This document shows, in pieces, positions 22,600-34,587 of a stretch of DNA of 64,000 nt. The notes under the pieces are model-generated. The model was not told where the DNA came from. It made no database searches and worked only from the letters and a program-made list of their open reading frames with translations. Every line of letters starts with the position of its first letter. Position 1 is the first letter of the stretch. Both the position numbers and the translations under genes were made by a program. Origin of the DNA: Toxonevra muliebris (taxonomy: Eukaryota; Arthropoda; Insecta; Diptera; Pallopteridae); NCBI GenBank assembly GCA_963691655.1, contig OY829329.1, positions 20,784,708-20,848,707 on the forward strand. The letters are read 5' to 3'.

Positions 22600-25500
22600 T
22601 TACCTGCTTGGTTTTACGCAAAAATGTTAAAAAAGCAATGTAATTGTAAAACACAAAAACACTTTTGGAATCTCAAAAATCAATTGATTATCGCAGACAA
22701 CACAAAATACGTCTCATCGGTTCGACTGCTAATAAGATGAAGCTGAAATAATACGATGGCAAAAGTTTGGTATAGATCGAATGTCAGATAATACAGTTAA
22801 AACTAATGGTTCGACATTCCCCTACCTTGCGTGAACAAGAGCAAAAAAAATTTAACAACTACAAAGTTCACTTCCATAGAAAAAGAGCTAATTTGATCAT
22901 TGTGCATGTATAAGTGGACATTGCTCTTCTACATGCAATTGAGAATATTCCATGGAACGAGAGAGAGAGAGAGAGGAAACCTCGTGCTCATTTGTTTGTC
23001 TCTCCATATTGTTGTTGTTGTAATTTTAGTTTTTTACGTTTATGTTTCAGAGTTTTTTTATACAAATCATTGCTGATTTGTCTTCTCAAAATATGCATTT
23101 AGCCTCTCTCAGAGAGAAGTTTTCATTGTATTGACGGCCTATGTTTTTTGTATTGAGAGATGAAGATTGAATATCAACAATTGTATAGAAACTAGGTATA
23201 TACACTTGCAATCATTGAAAATGTATCTTTGAATATTTACCCATAAAATTTTGCGGATTTTTGTTTAAAGCTTTCTTTCTATAATTTGAGAAATGAGAAT
23301 TTTTCAGAAAAATCAAAAAGAATTATTCTGGGTTATGATTTCAAATATTAGTAGCTTATATAGGATATAGGAAAGATTAAGAACCATCAAAAAGATCACT
23401 GATGAGGAATTGTGGTGGATTCCGGAACGGTCGTCTCATTTGCCCGTCTCTATATACATTGTTGTTGTGATGACTACATTTGTTCATTAAGTCTGCTTAA
23501 ATATAACTTCAAATTAACATGAGCTTAAGTCATGACTTTGAAAATTAACCTCTAGATTTAAATTTCTTAGTCTCCTAAAAACTATCATGAAAAGAATTAT
23601 ATTGACCTCCTATTGTTTTTTTTTTATATTTTTAATTTTTAATATGAGTTTTAGCTTTATTAATAATAAGGAAAATAAACAACGTTTAATTTTAAGTACA
23701 TATTTTGTAAATAATTTTTTATTCAGTTTGAATTTTTGAAGAATTTCATTTGAAATTAAATTAATTAAATTAATTCCTTCTTTGCTCTTAAAATGGCCAC
23801 AACTTGGCTATAGTAAACCATATCAAATTTGTGTTTTTGAGCATAGGACGACGACAAAACTCTTTTAATTTCATTCTATCGTCTGCTACTTTTGTATTTC
23901 AGCTGGGACCACCAAAATTTTCGTTTTAGATTTTCGTTTCAAATAAATATTTGTACCGTTTTATACAGTTCTAACCACCAAATGTTTTCTATGGGTTCTG
24001 AACCAAAACTCTGGCCAGAAGTGAGTTTTTAAAGTTTTTTCCACATTTTTATAGCTCTGTCTCAACAGTTTGATTATCTAAGTTTAATAAAATTATATAG
24101 TGCTCATTTCACATACTCTGTAAAATAAAAATTGTATTATTTTGTTGTTGTTGTAATTTATGTATAAATCGTTCCTGCAGTGATTTTCATTGTAAAAATA
24201 TAAAGCTAATATATTACATAGCATTGATGTAATTTCTGTTATCACTACTGCATGCATGCTAAAAGATTAGCATTCAGTGTAGTTGTGTGTGTGAGAGAAA
24301 AAAAAGAGAGATAGGTGAGAACGAAAATACATTCTAATTAGTGTATTTGTTATTGTTGCTTCTCAGTTGCACAAATAGTGAGCAATCCTCAAAAGAGCAG
24401 AGATTTCAATACTCCAAAATGAGCAATAAACGAAACTTCGATAAATTCGTTCTCTTTTGAAACTTGAAAAAAAAAAAACAACAATAACAAATACAATCGT
24501 TCAATGAATAAAAGCAAAATACGAAGTGTAGATTTTTACAAAAACAATGCAACCAAAAATAACAGTAAATTTCTCTTGATGCCGACAATTCGGTAAGTTG
24601 AGATCTTTTTCGATTTGTTAAATTAGTTGTTATATACCCGGGTCGGAGTATACATGTATATTTATATTTAGTAGAAAAGTTTCAATAAAAGCGGAACAAA
24701 GAGGGGAGGAGAGATGGAAAAGCAAATGAATTCTACTCAATTACTTATTTTTAAACGAGAGAGAGAGAGAGATAAGGTGAGAGTACTGCTCGGGTTAGTG
24801 ATAAAATATTCAACTCGAAAATCGTATCTGTCACTGACGTCATACTTAATTCCCTCAAGCCTTTTATATTTATGTTTTATACGCGAGTTGCTCGAGCATA
24901 GAGAGCTAAGAGAGAGAGAGAGAGAGAGAGACCTTAAAGGACAGTCGTCTGCAAGCAGCGTAACGAACCGGTTGGGATATCGGCGTATTTATTTTAACCC
25001 GAAAAATATGAGAAACAAATAATTTCAATAAAATCGGAATCATATGAAAATTAATAAGTTAAAATAAAATAAAAGTTTGCAATAAAATTAGCTACAAAAT
25101 ACGAATACTAAATAAAAAAAATGTGTAAAAGATAATTTTAACAAAAAATATGTTTTTAACAACTTTCATGTGATCCACAAAAGCCTGCAGTCTTTGAAAA
25201 AAAAAAAAAAAAAATAGTTTTAATATCTCGTTTAGTTAGTTTTTTCAATAAAATTCCCCTTCCCCCTCTGAGATCCGCTAGTGTTGTGACACTAAAAGAA
25301 CATTTAAATCAGTTGTGCAGTCTATAAAGGAGTTGTTGTTATAAAAAACATACATATTAATAGATTCTATTTACGTGCTCGATACTTTTGCTGATATTTG
25401 AGAAAAATGTATGTAGATATGCCTCAACAAAATACCTACACACAATTTGTAATCTCATTGAAGTGTGACAATTTTAAAGAATTTAAGAAATATGCGCAAA

Positions 25501-27211
25501 AAATCTTCCTTTACAACAACAAAGAGAAAGAGAATGATAGAAAGCCTCGTGTTTAAAGAGCATTAACCAAACAGCCATGCAGTCAGTCAGCCACCAGCAC
25601 AGTGGGGATCAAAAATGTAAAGCAAATAAAAAATAATTATAAAAAAAAGGAAAAACAAAAAATACACGAAAACAAAAAAAGCAAAAACGCTAATAAATTA
25701 CGGCAGTGATAACAAAACTTAAAATCACAAAAACGTAAAACAAAAACAAACAAAAAAAAAAATGCAGAAACTGCTGCTGTCAGCTAGTCAGTTGTTGAAA
25801 ATAAATAGTGTTGCAGAGAGAGGGAGAGAGAGAGAGAGCGTGTGTGTGCGGTAAGCGCCAGCAAAAGGCAAGGCAAGGAACAAAAACAAACAAATAAATA
25901 TGTAGTAGTAATGTATATTTTGTCTTCTTCATATTGCAGCAGTCATTATTGTTATAACTGTAACTATTGTTGTTGTTGGTAGCTATTGCCATTGCTTAGT
26001 TGAATAGTGACGTGTGTGTGTGTGTGTGACTGTTGTGGAAGAGAACATTGTAAGTGCAACAACAACAACAACCACCGTAAATATTATAGCAATACTACAG
26101 ATATTTTCAAAAATACAACTACAGAAACAACAATAAATACAACAACCGAACCGAACCGAGCTACTACATAGTGAGTCTCTCTACCAAGAGCATGTAACCT
26201 GAACCGCACTTGACATATTCCTGCAGCAAAACATTCATCAGCGCTATTTCATTTTCCTTTTGTTTTTTTGTTGTTTTTTTTTTTGCCTCTTAGTTACATA
26301 GTGCTTCTTGTTGTTGGGTGGCCCTGAAAGAAGACTCTCACACTCTCTCGGTCTCTGACTCTCTGGCACTCTATGTTTTCTACTTAGTTTACACTAGATT
26401 CAACCTCATACTCCTCTCTCCTCTGCACTCCGTTCCTCTGATCCTCTCCTTGTTTCTTTCTATACATTTTACAGCCATATGTATGAAAAATAACAAAAAC
26501 TTAAAATTCATGCTTCAAAAAGGATTTCACGCTGGCATTTAAAATGTTATTATTTGTATTTGTATTTTTTTTTTTCTTTTTGAAAATTTTACATTTTGTG
26601 CTATGAAAGCGTAAATTTGCACAAGAATCTTGTTTTGTTCGAGTATTGTTATTGTTATTGTGTTAGTTGTTTTCAACATTTTCCTATTCATTGTTTTGGT
26701 TTTATATTTTTATTTTTGGAAAATATGAAAAATTACTAGGATAATAAAATACGCTCTGTAATCCAACAAAACTTGGTTGCTGCTCCACACATTGCAGTAC
26801 AATATTTTAAAAATGAATACTAGAAGTTAAGAGCATGAGTGAGAACATATGTGAGAGGAAGCGAGAGAGAGAGAGAGAGAGAGCGCGTGAGGTATAATAG
26901 GAGTATAACAGTATAGATGAGAATGGGTGTGAGTGTAACTAACTGTTCAGCCAAATGTGATTTCTTTCTATTGTATTTTAAATAGTAAAGTGAAGGAAAC
27001 ATTAAAAGTTTTGTAAATCTATTGCATTTCACAATTCTATGTTGCTGTGGGTATACATATGTACGTATTTAAATATGTATATATGTATGAATATGCAACA
27101 TTTATGTATTGTGAATTGTAGTTGTAACAAATATATGTGCATTTTATAAATCTCTTGATTTTTGCATATAGTTGTTAGTGCAAAACGACAGAAGTAAAAT
27201 GTTTTTATATA
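22600..27211. other. Non-coding DNA with many microsatellites
   Basis: No gene recognised. Simple repeats: GA near 22962-22974 and 24757-24771, GA at 24909-24931, GA near 25816-25838, TG at 26011-26028, GA near 26863-26882. CAA-rich sequence around 25.9-26.15 kb resembles fly 5' UTRs in composition but nothing fixes an exon there. Confidence 0.5.
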
Positions 27212-27219
27212 CCGTTAAT
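27212..27219. repeat. Target site duplication, left copy (CCGTTAAT)
   Basis: Exact match to 27518-27525 across the 298-bp element. Confidence 0.9.
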
Positions 27220-27517
27220 CAGTGTGGCCAACTTTTATTTTTCAAAATCCGCTAAAATGAAGAATAAAACGAGTATTTTCTTTAAAAAAGCGTCAAATTT
27301 TTTACCTTATAAAAGTGCGAGAAAACTCAATACATTTAAACTTTTTCACTAATACAGGCAAACATCTGATACTTCTAGTTAATGAAAATTTCTTCGATTT
27401 TTCAAAGATATTTTAAATTGAAAAAAACGAGCTGAGCGCTAAATCACTTTTTTTTCCGCGTTTTAATTTTCAAAAAGCACTAAAATCAGCGGTAAAAGCG
27501 CTGAGTTTGCCACACTG
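27220..27517. mobile_element. hAT-like MITE of 298 bp with perfect 8-bp target duplication
   Basis: Ends are CAGTGTGGCCAACT and, inverted, CAGTGTGGCAAACT, matching at 13 of 14. CCGTTAAT flanks both sides (27212-27219 and 27518-27525). The interior is A/T-rich and non-coding. The 8-bp duplication and CAGTG ends point to hAT. The element sits 26 bases left of a second hAT-like insertion. Confidence 0.9.
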
Positions 27518-27525
27518 CCGTTAAT
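27518..27525. repeat. Target site duplication, right copy (CCGTTAAT)
   Basis: Exact match to 27212-27219. Confidence 0.9.
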
Positions 27526-27535
27526 GAGCATGAGA

Positions 27536-27543
27536 GATACCAT
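27536..27543. repeat. Target site duplication, left copy (GATACCAT)
   Basis: Exact match to 28564-28571. Confidence 0.9.
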
Positions 27544-28563
27544 CAGTGTTGCCATATTTTTTGGGCAAAAACTGTAAAAAGTAAAAGCAAAAACTGTATT
27601 TTGGAATAAAAAAAACTGTAACCTATAAAAGCGAATAAAACAAAACTAAATTTTTCAGTTGAAAAGTTTCTCAGTCACTTGCCCATCATTCCACCACACA
27701 TTCAAAATTTAATAGGTCCAATAATATAATAGCCTACGTATGTTTGGGAGATGCTATGCTTTCTTGAACGGGGCTGAAATTTTAAATCCTATAACTTCTG
27801 GGAAACCTAATATAATAAAAGTGCAAAATTTGGAAAAAAAAGTTTGCTCATTAGGCTTGTTTCGGAAATAAAGACATAGAACATAGAAATTTTGTATTTA
27901 TATTAAACCAGTTCTTATAACACTCTCACCCAAAAAAAAAAAAAAAAATAAATAAAAAAATTTAAGTTATTTGCGTTATTTATCATAACGACAACAGCAA
28001 TCAGACTGTTTTTGTTTGAAAAAAAAATTACCTTTAGTCAGATGTCAGATTTTACTCGCAAAAATGCTCTGAAATAGTTAAAATTAATTTACTTAAATAA
28101 ATATGTAATAATATTAATAAAATCAAAAAAACTGATTCCTTTAAAATTAAGTAAAATAATTTTTGAGTAGTCATTGTTCAACAGTAATCAATACAACAAT
28201 TTTAAAAGCTCTCAAAATGGTTTCATCAAATTTCCTGTACATTTCTCTTGATACCACAAAATTTGTTCAATTTTATAATTTTTTTAAGTAAGTCTTTTGT
28301 TCTTTTCAGCTAATTTTCGAATTTTAGTTTTGTTAGTATAAATTTGGGGAAATATTCTTTCCACATTCGCTACCTGCAAGTGCTACTCTGAAATGCAATT
28401 ACATTTTTATGATAACCCAAACATATTTAAGTATATTCTGCATATTATTGCAAAAACTGTAAAATTGGGGAATAAATTGTAATATATGAGGGAAATCTGT
28501 AAGACTGCATGCCGACCGAAAAAACTGTAATTTACAGATAAATCTGTCAATATGGCACCGCTG
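27544..28563. mobile_element. hAT-like element of 1020 bp with perfect 8-bp target duplication
   Basis: Ends are CAGTGTTGCCATATT and, inverted, CAGCGGTGCCATATT, matching at 13 of 15. GATACCAT stands at 27536-27543 and 28564-28571. AAAAACTGTAA-type motifs repeat just inside each end. The 1 kb interior has no transposase reading frame. It is a different subfamily from the 298-bp neighbour and from the 18-22 kb elements, judging by the internal sequence. Confidence 0.9.
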
Positions 28564-28571
28564 GATACCAT
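28564..28571. repeat. Target site duplication, right copy (GATACCAT)
   Basis: Exact match to 27536-27543. Confidence 0.9.
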
Positions 28572-28680
28572 ATATCAAGAGAGAGAGTGTGCAGTTGAGA
28601 AGAGAGAAATGCCGTTAATGAGCTTGAGAGATACTATATATCAAGAGAGAGAGAGAGAGTGCAGATGAGAAGAATGAATA
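28572..28680. repeat. Second half of a tandem duplication that preserves the empty hAT site
   Basis: Removing both hAT-like elements leaves CCGTTAATGAGCATGAGAGA, TACCATATATCAAGAGAG and a GTGCAGTTGAGAAGA segment. Just downstream (28613-28672) the same order appears without insertions: CCGTTAATGAGCTTGAGAGA, TACTATATATCAAGAGAG, GTGCAGATGAGAAGA. The unit is about 65 bp. Confidence 0.85.
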
Positions 28681-28899
28681 ATTCTTCTACAGTGCTTCTC
28701 AAAGTTTAGGTCGGTATAGAAGTTCACCGTTACTACTTTCTATCTCTTTGTCTACCAATTGATCTTTCATATTTTAATTACATTGTGATAACTTCTTTGA
28801 ATGCAGATTAACCCAGTTATGCCCAATGTCCTAAGTGTATGTAGTACATTTCAGAAATGTTTGATTTTGATTAAATGAGAATATATTCAATCTTGAATA

Positions 28900-29370
28900 T
28901 CTTAAAACTTGAGAAAAAAAAAGTTAAGCAGGAAATTACACAAGAAGTTGAACAAAAAATTGAAAGAAAAAAACTTTAAATTTAACTTGAAAAAGAAATT
29001 GGGAGAAAAAAACAAAAATGGAGAAGAAGTTAAAGAAAAAGTTTTCTTGTTCAACTGAAAATAATTTGAAAAGGAAATTGAACAAAAACTGAAGAAGAAA
29101 TAAAACAAGAAGTTGAACCAGAAATTGGGTGGAAAAAATTGAAAAGGAAGTTAAAGAAATTTTCTAGTTTTCTTGTTCAACTGAAATTGAACAAAAAATT
29201 AAAGAAGAAGCAAAACAGGAAGTTGAACCAGAAGTTGAGAGAAATTGGGTGGAAAAAATTGAAGAAGAAGTTAAAGAAAAAGTTTTCTTGTTCAACTGAA
29301 AATAATTTGAAAAAGAAATTGAACAAAAAATTTAAGAAAAATTTAATTAAAAACTTTAGAACGAGGTTGG
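28900..29370. repeat. Purine-rich GAAGTTGAA-type minisatellite with a 241-bp duplication
   Basis: AAGTTGAACAAGAAATTGAA-like units repeat throughout. A longer block, GAAGAAGTTAAAGAAAAAGT followed by TTTCTTGTTCAACTGAAAAT, occurs near 29021 and again near 29262. Lysine-rich reading frames on + and phenylalanine-rich frames on - are repeat artefacts. Confidence 0.8.
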
Positions 29371-30460
29371 GCAGTAAAAATAACTAGGGGGATAAATTCA
29401 AACTATATTCCTTTAGATATAAACTGGATCTCGGGTGCCCTAGATAATCGCAGCTTATTACTATTAAGAGTACAGTCGGAGAGGTTTTTCCTCCAATAAT
29501 TCTTTAACACGCATCACGGGATATAACTGCTATCATATTCTCAACAGGAATAAAAGCCATTCTGGAATGCCGAAGAATTGCGCTTATTTTGGATTAACTG
29601 GCTAATCAAAAGCCTGAACTACAAATTGGTTTGGGGATGCCTGAATAAGTAAGCTCTGTATATTGAGGGATAAAATCAATGTGACGATGTGCTGAGTCTC
29701 AGGGCATGTGAATGAGGGAAGGGGGAAAAAGGGAAAGTTAACGAATTAGATTCAGAAAAGTGAAAAGATAAGCCCTATATAACATAACATTCGAGTTGAG
29801 GCAAGCAAAGTGCATGTTAGAGGGATAAAACGAACATGGGCCTACTCAGGCTCAAGTTTCACATGAGAATTGAGATTTTTTGAGAGAATTGAGTTAAGCA
29901 GTTGCTTCCGAAAAATCGATCTTGGGCGATTTGCTGTTTCAAACACAAAACATTATTGCATTTTAGTTGCTCGGGGTAGATCCAAAATGTTTGGAAAACT
30001 CAATTTGGGAAGTAATCTTCAGCAATTTCGGATCCGCATGAAGGGAAGATACCTAGATAAAACTCGTCGCGAGGTATCGAACCATAAGGAAACGATTTGG
30101 TAAAGTCTTATGCCTTAATAATTAACCCTAGATGGCACTTTTTATTTTTTATACACTAACGTAGAATTGACGATGCCATCCTAACAGTCAAGAAAGGGTT
30201 AAGTGAAAAATTAATACCGAGTTACTTTGTTTATCTTTAAAAAATATAAAAATCGTAAAAAATTCTATTGAGGGCCACAGGGGGCCACCGGTGACACACG
30301 AAAGTTCAAGCCTTCAGCGCAAAACTTCCGTTTTAGTCAAAGAATGTAGCAAGAAATTGTAGTCAGACAATACGAATCCGGATTCGGTATTGCGCTATTT
30401 CCTCTGGTTTCCTTATGGTCCCGAAAGGGTTAACCGTAGTATGAAACTTTTTGTAAAGCA
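29371..30460. other. Non-coding DNA of more balanced composition
   Basis: Less A/T-rich than its surroundings, with GGGCCACAGGGGGCCACCGG near 30272-30291. I recognise no gene, transposase or RNA. It could be a decayed mobile element. Confidence 0.45.
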
Positions 30461-32660
30461 GAATTCTTCGACCGAGTATATCGCACTTTTTTTCTTCTCT
30501 CACTTATTCTCTCGCAAAGAGAATTTGTTACAGTTTGTTTTCCTTTTCATTTTTTCTTTAAGTGTTGTCATAATTCATTTAATTTACAACGATGAATAAA
30601 AAAATTCAAATATGGCAGTTCGATGGCAAAATTGTGCCGCAAAGAAATTCAAATAAAGTTATCTGAGTAAAAGAGAAGACTGAAGTCAGTGGCGGGTCCA
30701 GGGCGGCTATGGGAACTGAAGCCTCCCCGTTCCTTGTCCGTTTTTGATCTGAATTCTAGTTTAATTTGAATGTCAGAATTTTTTTTTTTTTGATTTTAGG
30801 TCTGAATTTTAATCTGAATTTAGTTTGAGTTTTGATCTGTGTTTGGTCTAGAATATGATTTGATTTTGGTCTGTATTTTAGATCCTTGTGGTTTGTATTT
30901 TAGATCCTTGTGGTCTGAGTTTTGATGTAACTCCTCTTAGTTTAAATTGTGGTCCAAATTTTGCTCAGACTAGTGTTTACTCAGCGATTGATCTGATATC
31001 TGGACTAAATTTTGGTTTGGGTTTAATTTGTTTTTTGGCGTCCTTTTATCTTCTGTTTTAATCGAACTCTTAGTTTGAGTTGTGGTCGAAATTTTAGTCT
31101 AAATTGGTTTGATTTTGATACGAGTTTTGGTCTGAATTTCGATCCGAAACTGGTCTGAATTTTGTGTTAAATTTGGTCTGAATTCGTGTGGAATTTTGGT
31201 TCTGTTTTTGTTTAATTTGTTGTCTGAATTCAGTTTAAAGTTTTGTCTACTTTTGGTCTGTATTTGAGTTAAAATTTTTTTGTATGAATATTTATTAGAT
31301 ATTTCCACTGGTTTTTGGTCTGAATTTTGGTTTGCTTTCGTTCGGTTTTTGGCGTACTTTTGGCCTAAAGTTTTTTTTTTAACTATTAGTCTGAGTTATG
31401 GTCTAAAATTTGTTCAAAATTTTTTCTGATTTTGGTTTGTTTTTTTGACAGATTTTGGTTTGATTTTTTAACTGATTTTGGTTTGAATTCGGTCTGTATT
31501 TTTAGGTTTTAGCCTGAGTTTTTGTCTGAATTTGGTCTCAAATTAATCGATTTTTGGGTTTTTAATCTGAGTTGTAGTCTGAATTTGGCCCCATTTTGAT
31601 CTAGATTTTCGGTCTGAAGTTGGTCCTTTTCTAGGTTTGAACTTTAATCTGAAAAAAAGTGTTTGAATATTAGTTTGAAATTTGGTAGAAATTTCCGTCT
31701 GTATTTTTTTGGTGTGAATAAAATAAAATAATGAAATAAAATTAATAAAATTTTTGCACTAGTCTTTGGTCAAGCTCGGGATTTTGGTCGATTTGACTCT
31801 GATATTTTATACTTTAATTTAGTAAAACTGCCCTCTCTAAACCCGAATCATAGAACTGCCACTGACTACAGTGCATTTTTCTTACGCTCTCAATTTGAGA
31901 GTGTGAACAAACTTCATATAAAAAACATGAGTTCTAAGCTCTGAGAGTATCATCAGTTTTTTTTTTATTTCTACGTTTCCTTTAAATGTTGCCATCATCG
32001 GAAATTGTAATTTTCATTGTCATAATTCATTTAATTTACAACGATGAATACAAAAAATTCGAATATGGCAGTTCCATGACGAAACTATGCCGCAGAAAAA
32101 TTCATATTAAATTATCTCAGTAAAAGAGAAGCCTAAGCTCTAAATTTGAGAGTGAGAAAAAACTTCATAAAAAAAAAAAACGTGAAGAGAGTGAAGCCGG
32201 CTTAAAATACCAGCTCTGAGTTCTAAGCTCTTGTGAGTATCATCTTTTTGTTTACCTTTTCACTTTTTCGTTGAATATTGCCATCATTAAAAATTATAAT
32301 TTTCAAGCTTAAAATCATTTTAATTTACAATCAAGTATAAACAAAATTTGAATATGGCAGCTCCACAGCAAAACCGTATCTCAGTAAAAGAGAAGACTGC
32401 GGATGCATTTTTCTTACACTCTCAAGATGAGAGAGCGAACAAACTTCATATAAAAAAAAAAAACAGAAGAGAGTGAAAAATTCGAATATAGCAGCTCCAT
32501 GGCGAAACTCTGCCGCAAAGAAATTCAAATCAAGTTATCTCAGTAAAAGAGAAGACAAATTGAGAGAGCGTAAAAACTTCATATAAAAAAAAACGTGAAG
32601 AGAGTGAAGCCGTTCTCTTAGCTCTAGCTTTGAGAGTATCATCAGCCATTTTCTTAACGA
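30460..32660. repeat. Repeat block of about four degenerate units, interrupted by a hAT-like element
   Basis: ATGGCAG.TCCATGGCGAAAC, TGCCGCAAAGAAATTCAA, TTATCTCAGTAAAAGAGAAG and ACAACTTCATATAAAAAA recur near 30611, 32063, 32353 and 32487. Intervening parts contain TTCTTACGCTCTCAATTTGAGAG palindromes and ATTTACAACGATGAATA. One unit is split by the element at 30687-31864. Related palindromes occur at 390-420. No coding region. Confidence 0.7.
30687..31864. mobile_element. hAT-like element filled with a TTTTGGTCTGAAT minisatellite
   Basis: The left end is CAGTGGCGGGTCCAGGG and the right end, inverted, is CAGTGGCAGTTCTATG. The first seven bases match, and CAGTGGCG is a common hAT-type terminus. 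Flanks ACTGAAGT (30679-30686) and ACTACAGT (31865-31872) agree at six of eight bases, consistent with an aged 8-bp duplication. Joining the flanks restores a repeat unit resembling 32390-32420 (AAGACTGCGGATGCATTTTTCTTAC). The interior is a degenerate 18-20 bp repeat around TTTTGGTCTGAATTT. Confidence 0.7.
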
Positions 32661-34305
32661 AGACTTTAATATGATGCCACTAGTTCATATATATATTTAC
32701 TGAAAATAACTAAGAAAATTATTAGAAAAAAATTCTATTTATTAAGAAAAATAATATAAGAAAATGTGCAAAAAAAAAAATTAATTAAATTTGTAAAATA
32801 TTTGTATGTAAGTATGTATGTATGTATGTGTTTGCACATTTGCCGTTTGTGAACTTAATTTCTTTTTATTCTTATAATTTCCTACCTCTTCTAACTTTTC
32901 TTCATAAATACTTAAGGTACTCGTATGTACTCATAGTATATGTATATGCTCTCAGTACCCGTACGACCTTAGCACAAAAAGATGTTGTTGCTAAGCGTGT
33001 ATAAATGTAAGTGTATATATGAGTGTATGTTTAAGTGTGTGTGTGTGTAGTAGTAGATGTTTGTGTTTGTATGTTTTTAATGTGTTTTCTGACATATCGC
33101 TATTATAAATACCAAGCATATAAGGGTACAATATACACCCGTACAAAGAAATTAAGCGCTACTAGCTGGCTTCATGTTATGCGTCGTTGTTGTTGTTGTT
33201 GTTGTTGCTGTAATGCTGCTTGCCTGCTGTTGCTTGTTCATTACTACTGAAAATGAATGTGTGAATTAAGAGCAAAGGAAATTGCAACAATTTTCTATTT
33301 GAGTTTTCATCATAATTACGTTGTCGAAAAGTTTATAAGTTTTCATACTATTTCTACTACTATGTCGTTGTCGCTCTCGTTGCCGTCGTTTTTTGTTTTC
33401 TTCATCTTTTCGTTTCTATTATTTTGCTGTGATTGAGCTTAAAAAATGCAGGTGTGTTTGTATGTGTATGTGAATGTATATGTAGTTTAGTATAAAGGTG
33501 TCAAGAAGATTCATTAAATTACACACTGTTTTTTGTTTTGTTTCTCTGTGTGTTTTTTTTTTTTACTTGTGCGCTACATGCGTTTTTTAATTTTTTTTTT
33601 TTTATAATAAAATTGCTGCATTTCTTACATATTTTTTTTTTTTTTTTTTTTTTTGTACAAAAAACTTTTATGTATGTTAATCTTCTAAAAGTAATTAATT
33701 TTTCATTCTCAAAAATATTCTTACATATTTATTTGCATTTCTTTTGCTATTTCAAACACTAATTTGGAAACTTTTTTTTATGGAAAGAGAAATAAAAAAT
33801 TCGTTTGGAATAAATTTAATTTAATTTAATAAATTTTTCATTGGAATTTGCAGAGATTTTGTTCTCATACGCTTACATATAGATAATTATAATTATAGTG
33901 TAATGTATAACGTTGTACCCAATAAGTTTTAGTTCATTTCCTAAAGTATAGCATACTTTTAGGCTTAATTTTAATTAAATTATTGCTTGCTTTGGAACAT
34001 TTCGACGTCTGACGGTAAAATTGTCTTCAGCCAAACTTCTTCAAAATAAGACAAAATTCTACAAATTCGTGCTCTCTTTTCCTAGAATGAATAATTCTTT
34101 TTAAAATGAAACGATTGGGTTTAAAATGTTCGAATTAAATATCTACAATATTAGAGAGTCCTTCAGGAACCATGATCCCTAAGTGTTCAAAAACCATTGA
34201 TTCATATTTCCAAAACAATTTGGACATCTGGAAGATCAAAAAATATTCACTTCCTATATTCCTATAAAACGACGACGTTGTTTTGTCTAAGAATCAAATA
34301 GAAAA
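32661..34305. other. Non-coding DNA with simple repeats
   Basis: No gene seen. TATG repeats lie near 32808-32828, a GTT run at 33184-33207, and long T runs near 33550, 33590 and 33630. The reading frames here are phenylalanine- or cysteine-rich artefacts. Confidence 0.5.
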
Positions 34306-34309
34306 TTAT

Positions 34310-34530
34310 AGTAGTGACGAGGAAAGGACTCCTCATAATAAAGAACAAAGAAAGTCTCCTCAGAATAAAAGTGAACGTAGAAAGTCTTTTTGTAAAAGTG
34401 GCCAAGGAAACATCCCGGATAATAGTAAGCAACGAAATCCTTCTCGTGGAAGTGACCAGGGAAGACCTCTTCATTATAGTTAATGGGGAAAGTCTTCTCG
34501 CAGAAGTAACCAAAAAAACTTTCCATGGAG
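34310..34530. repeat. Minisatellite of 27-30 bp, about seven units
   Basis: Units start GAAAGTCT or GAAATCCT/GAAGACCT and continue with CTCG.AGAAGTGACCAAGG-like text. Several overlapping reading frames stay open on both strands as a result. It lies directly 5' of a transposase relic. Confidence 0.75.
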
Positions 34531-34587
34531 ACTGAAAGGCGTCTGTGATCAGAAAAGGGCAAAAAAAAAAAATAGTTACTAAAAAAT

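Noticed and set aside
29139..29387. Lysine-rich 82-codon ORF
   Set aside because: Made of GAAGTTGAA-type minisatellite units; the complementary strand is equally open with phenylalanine-rich sequence.
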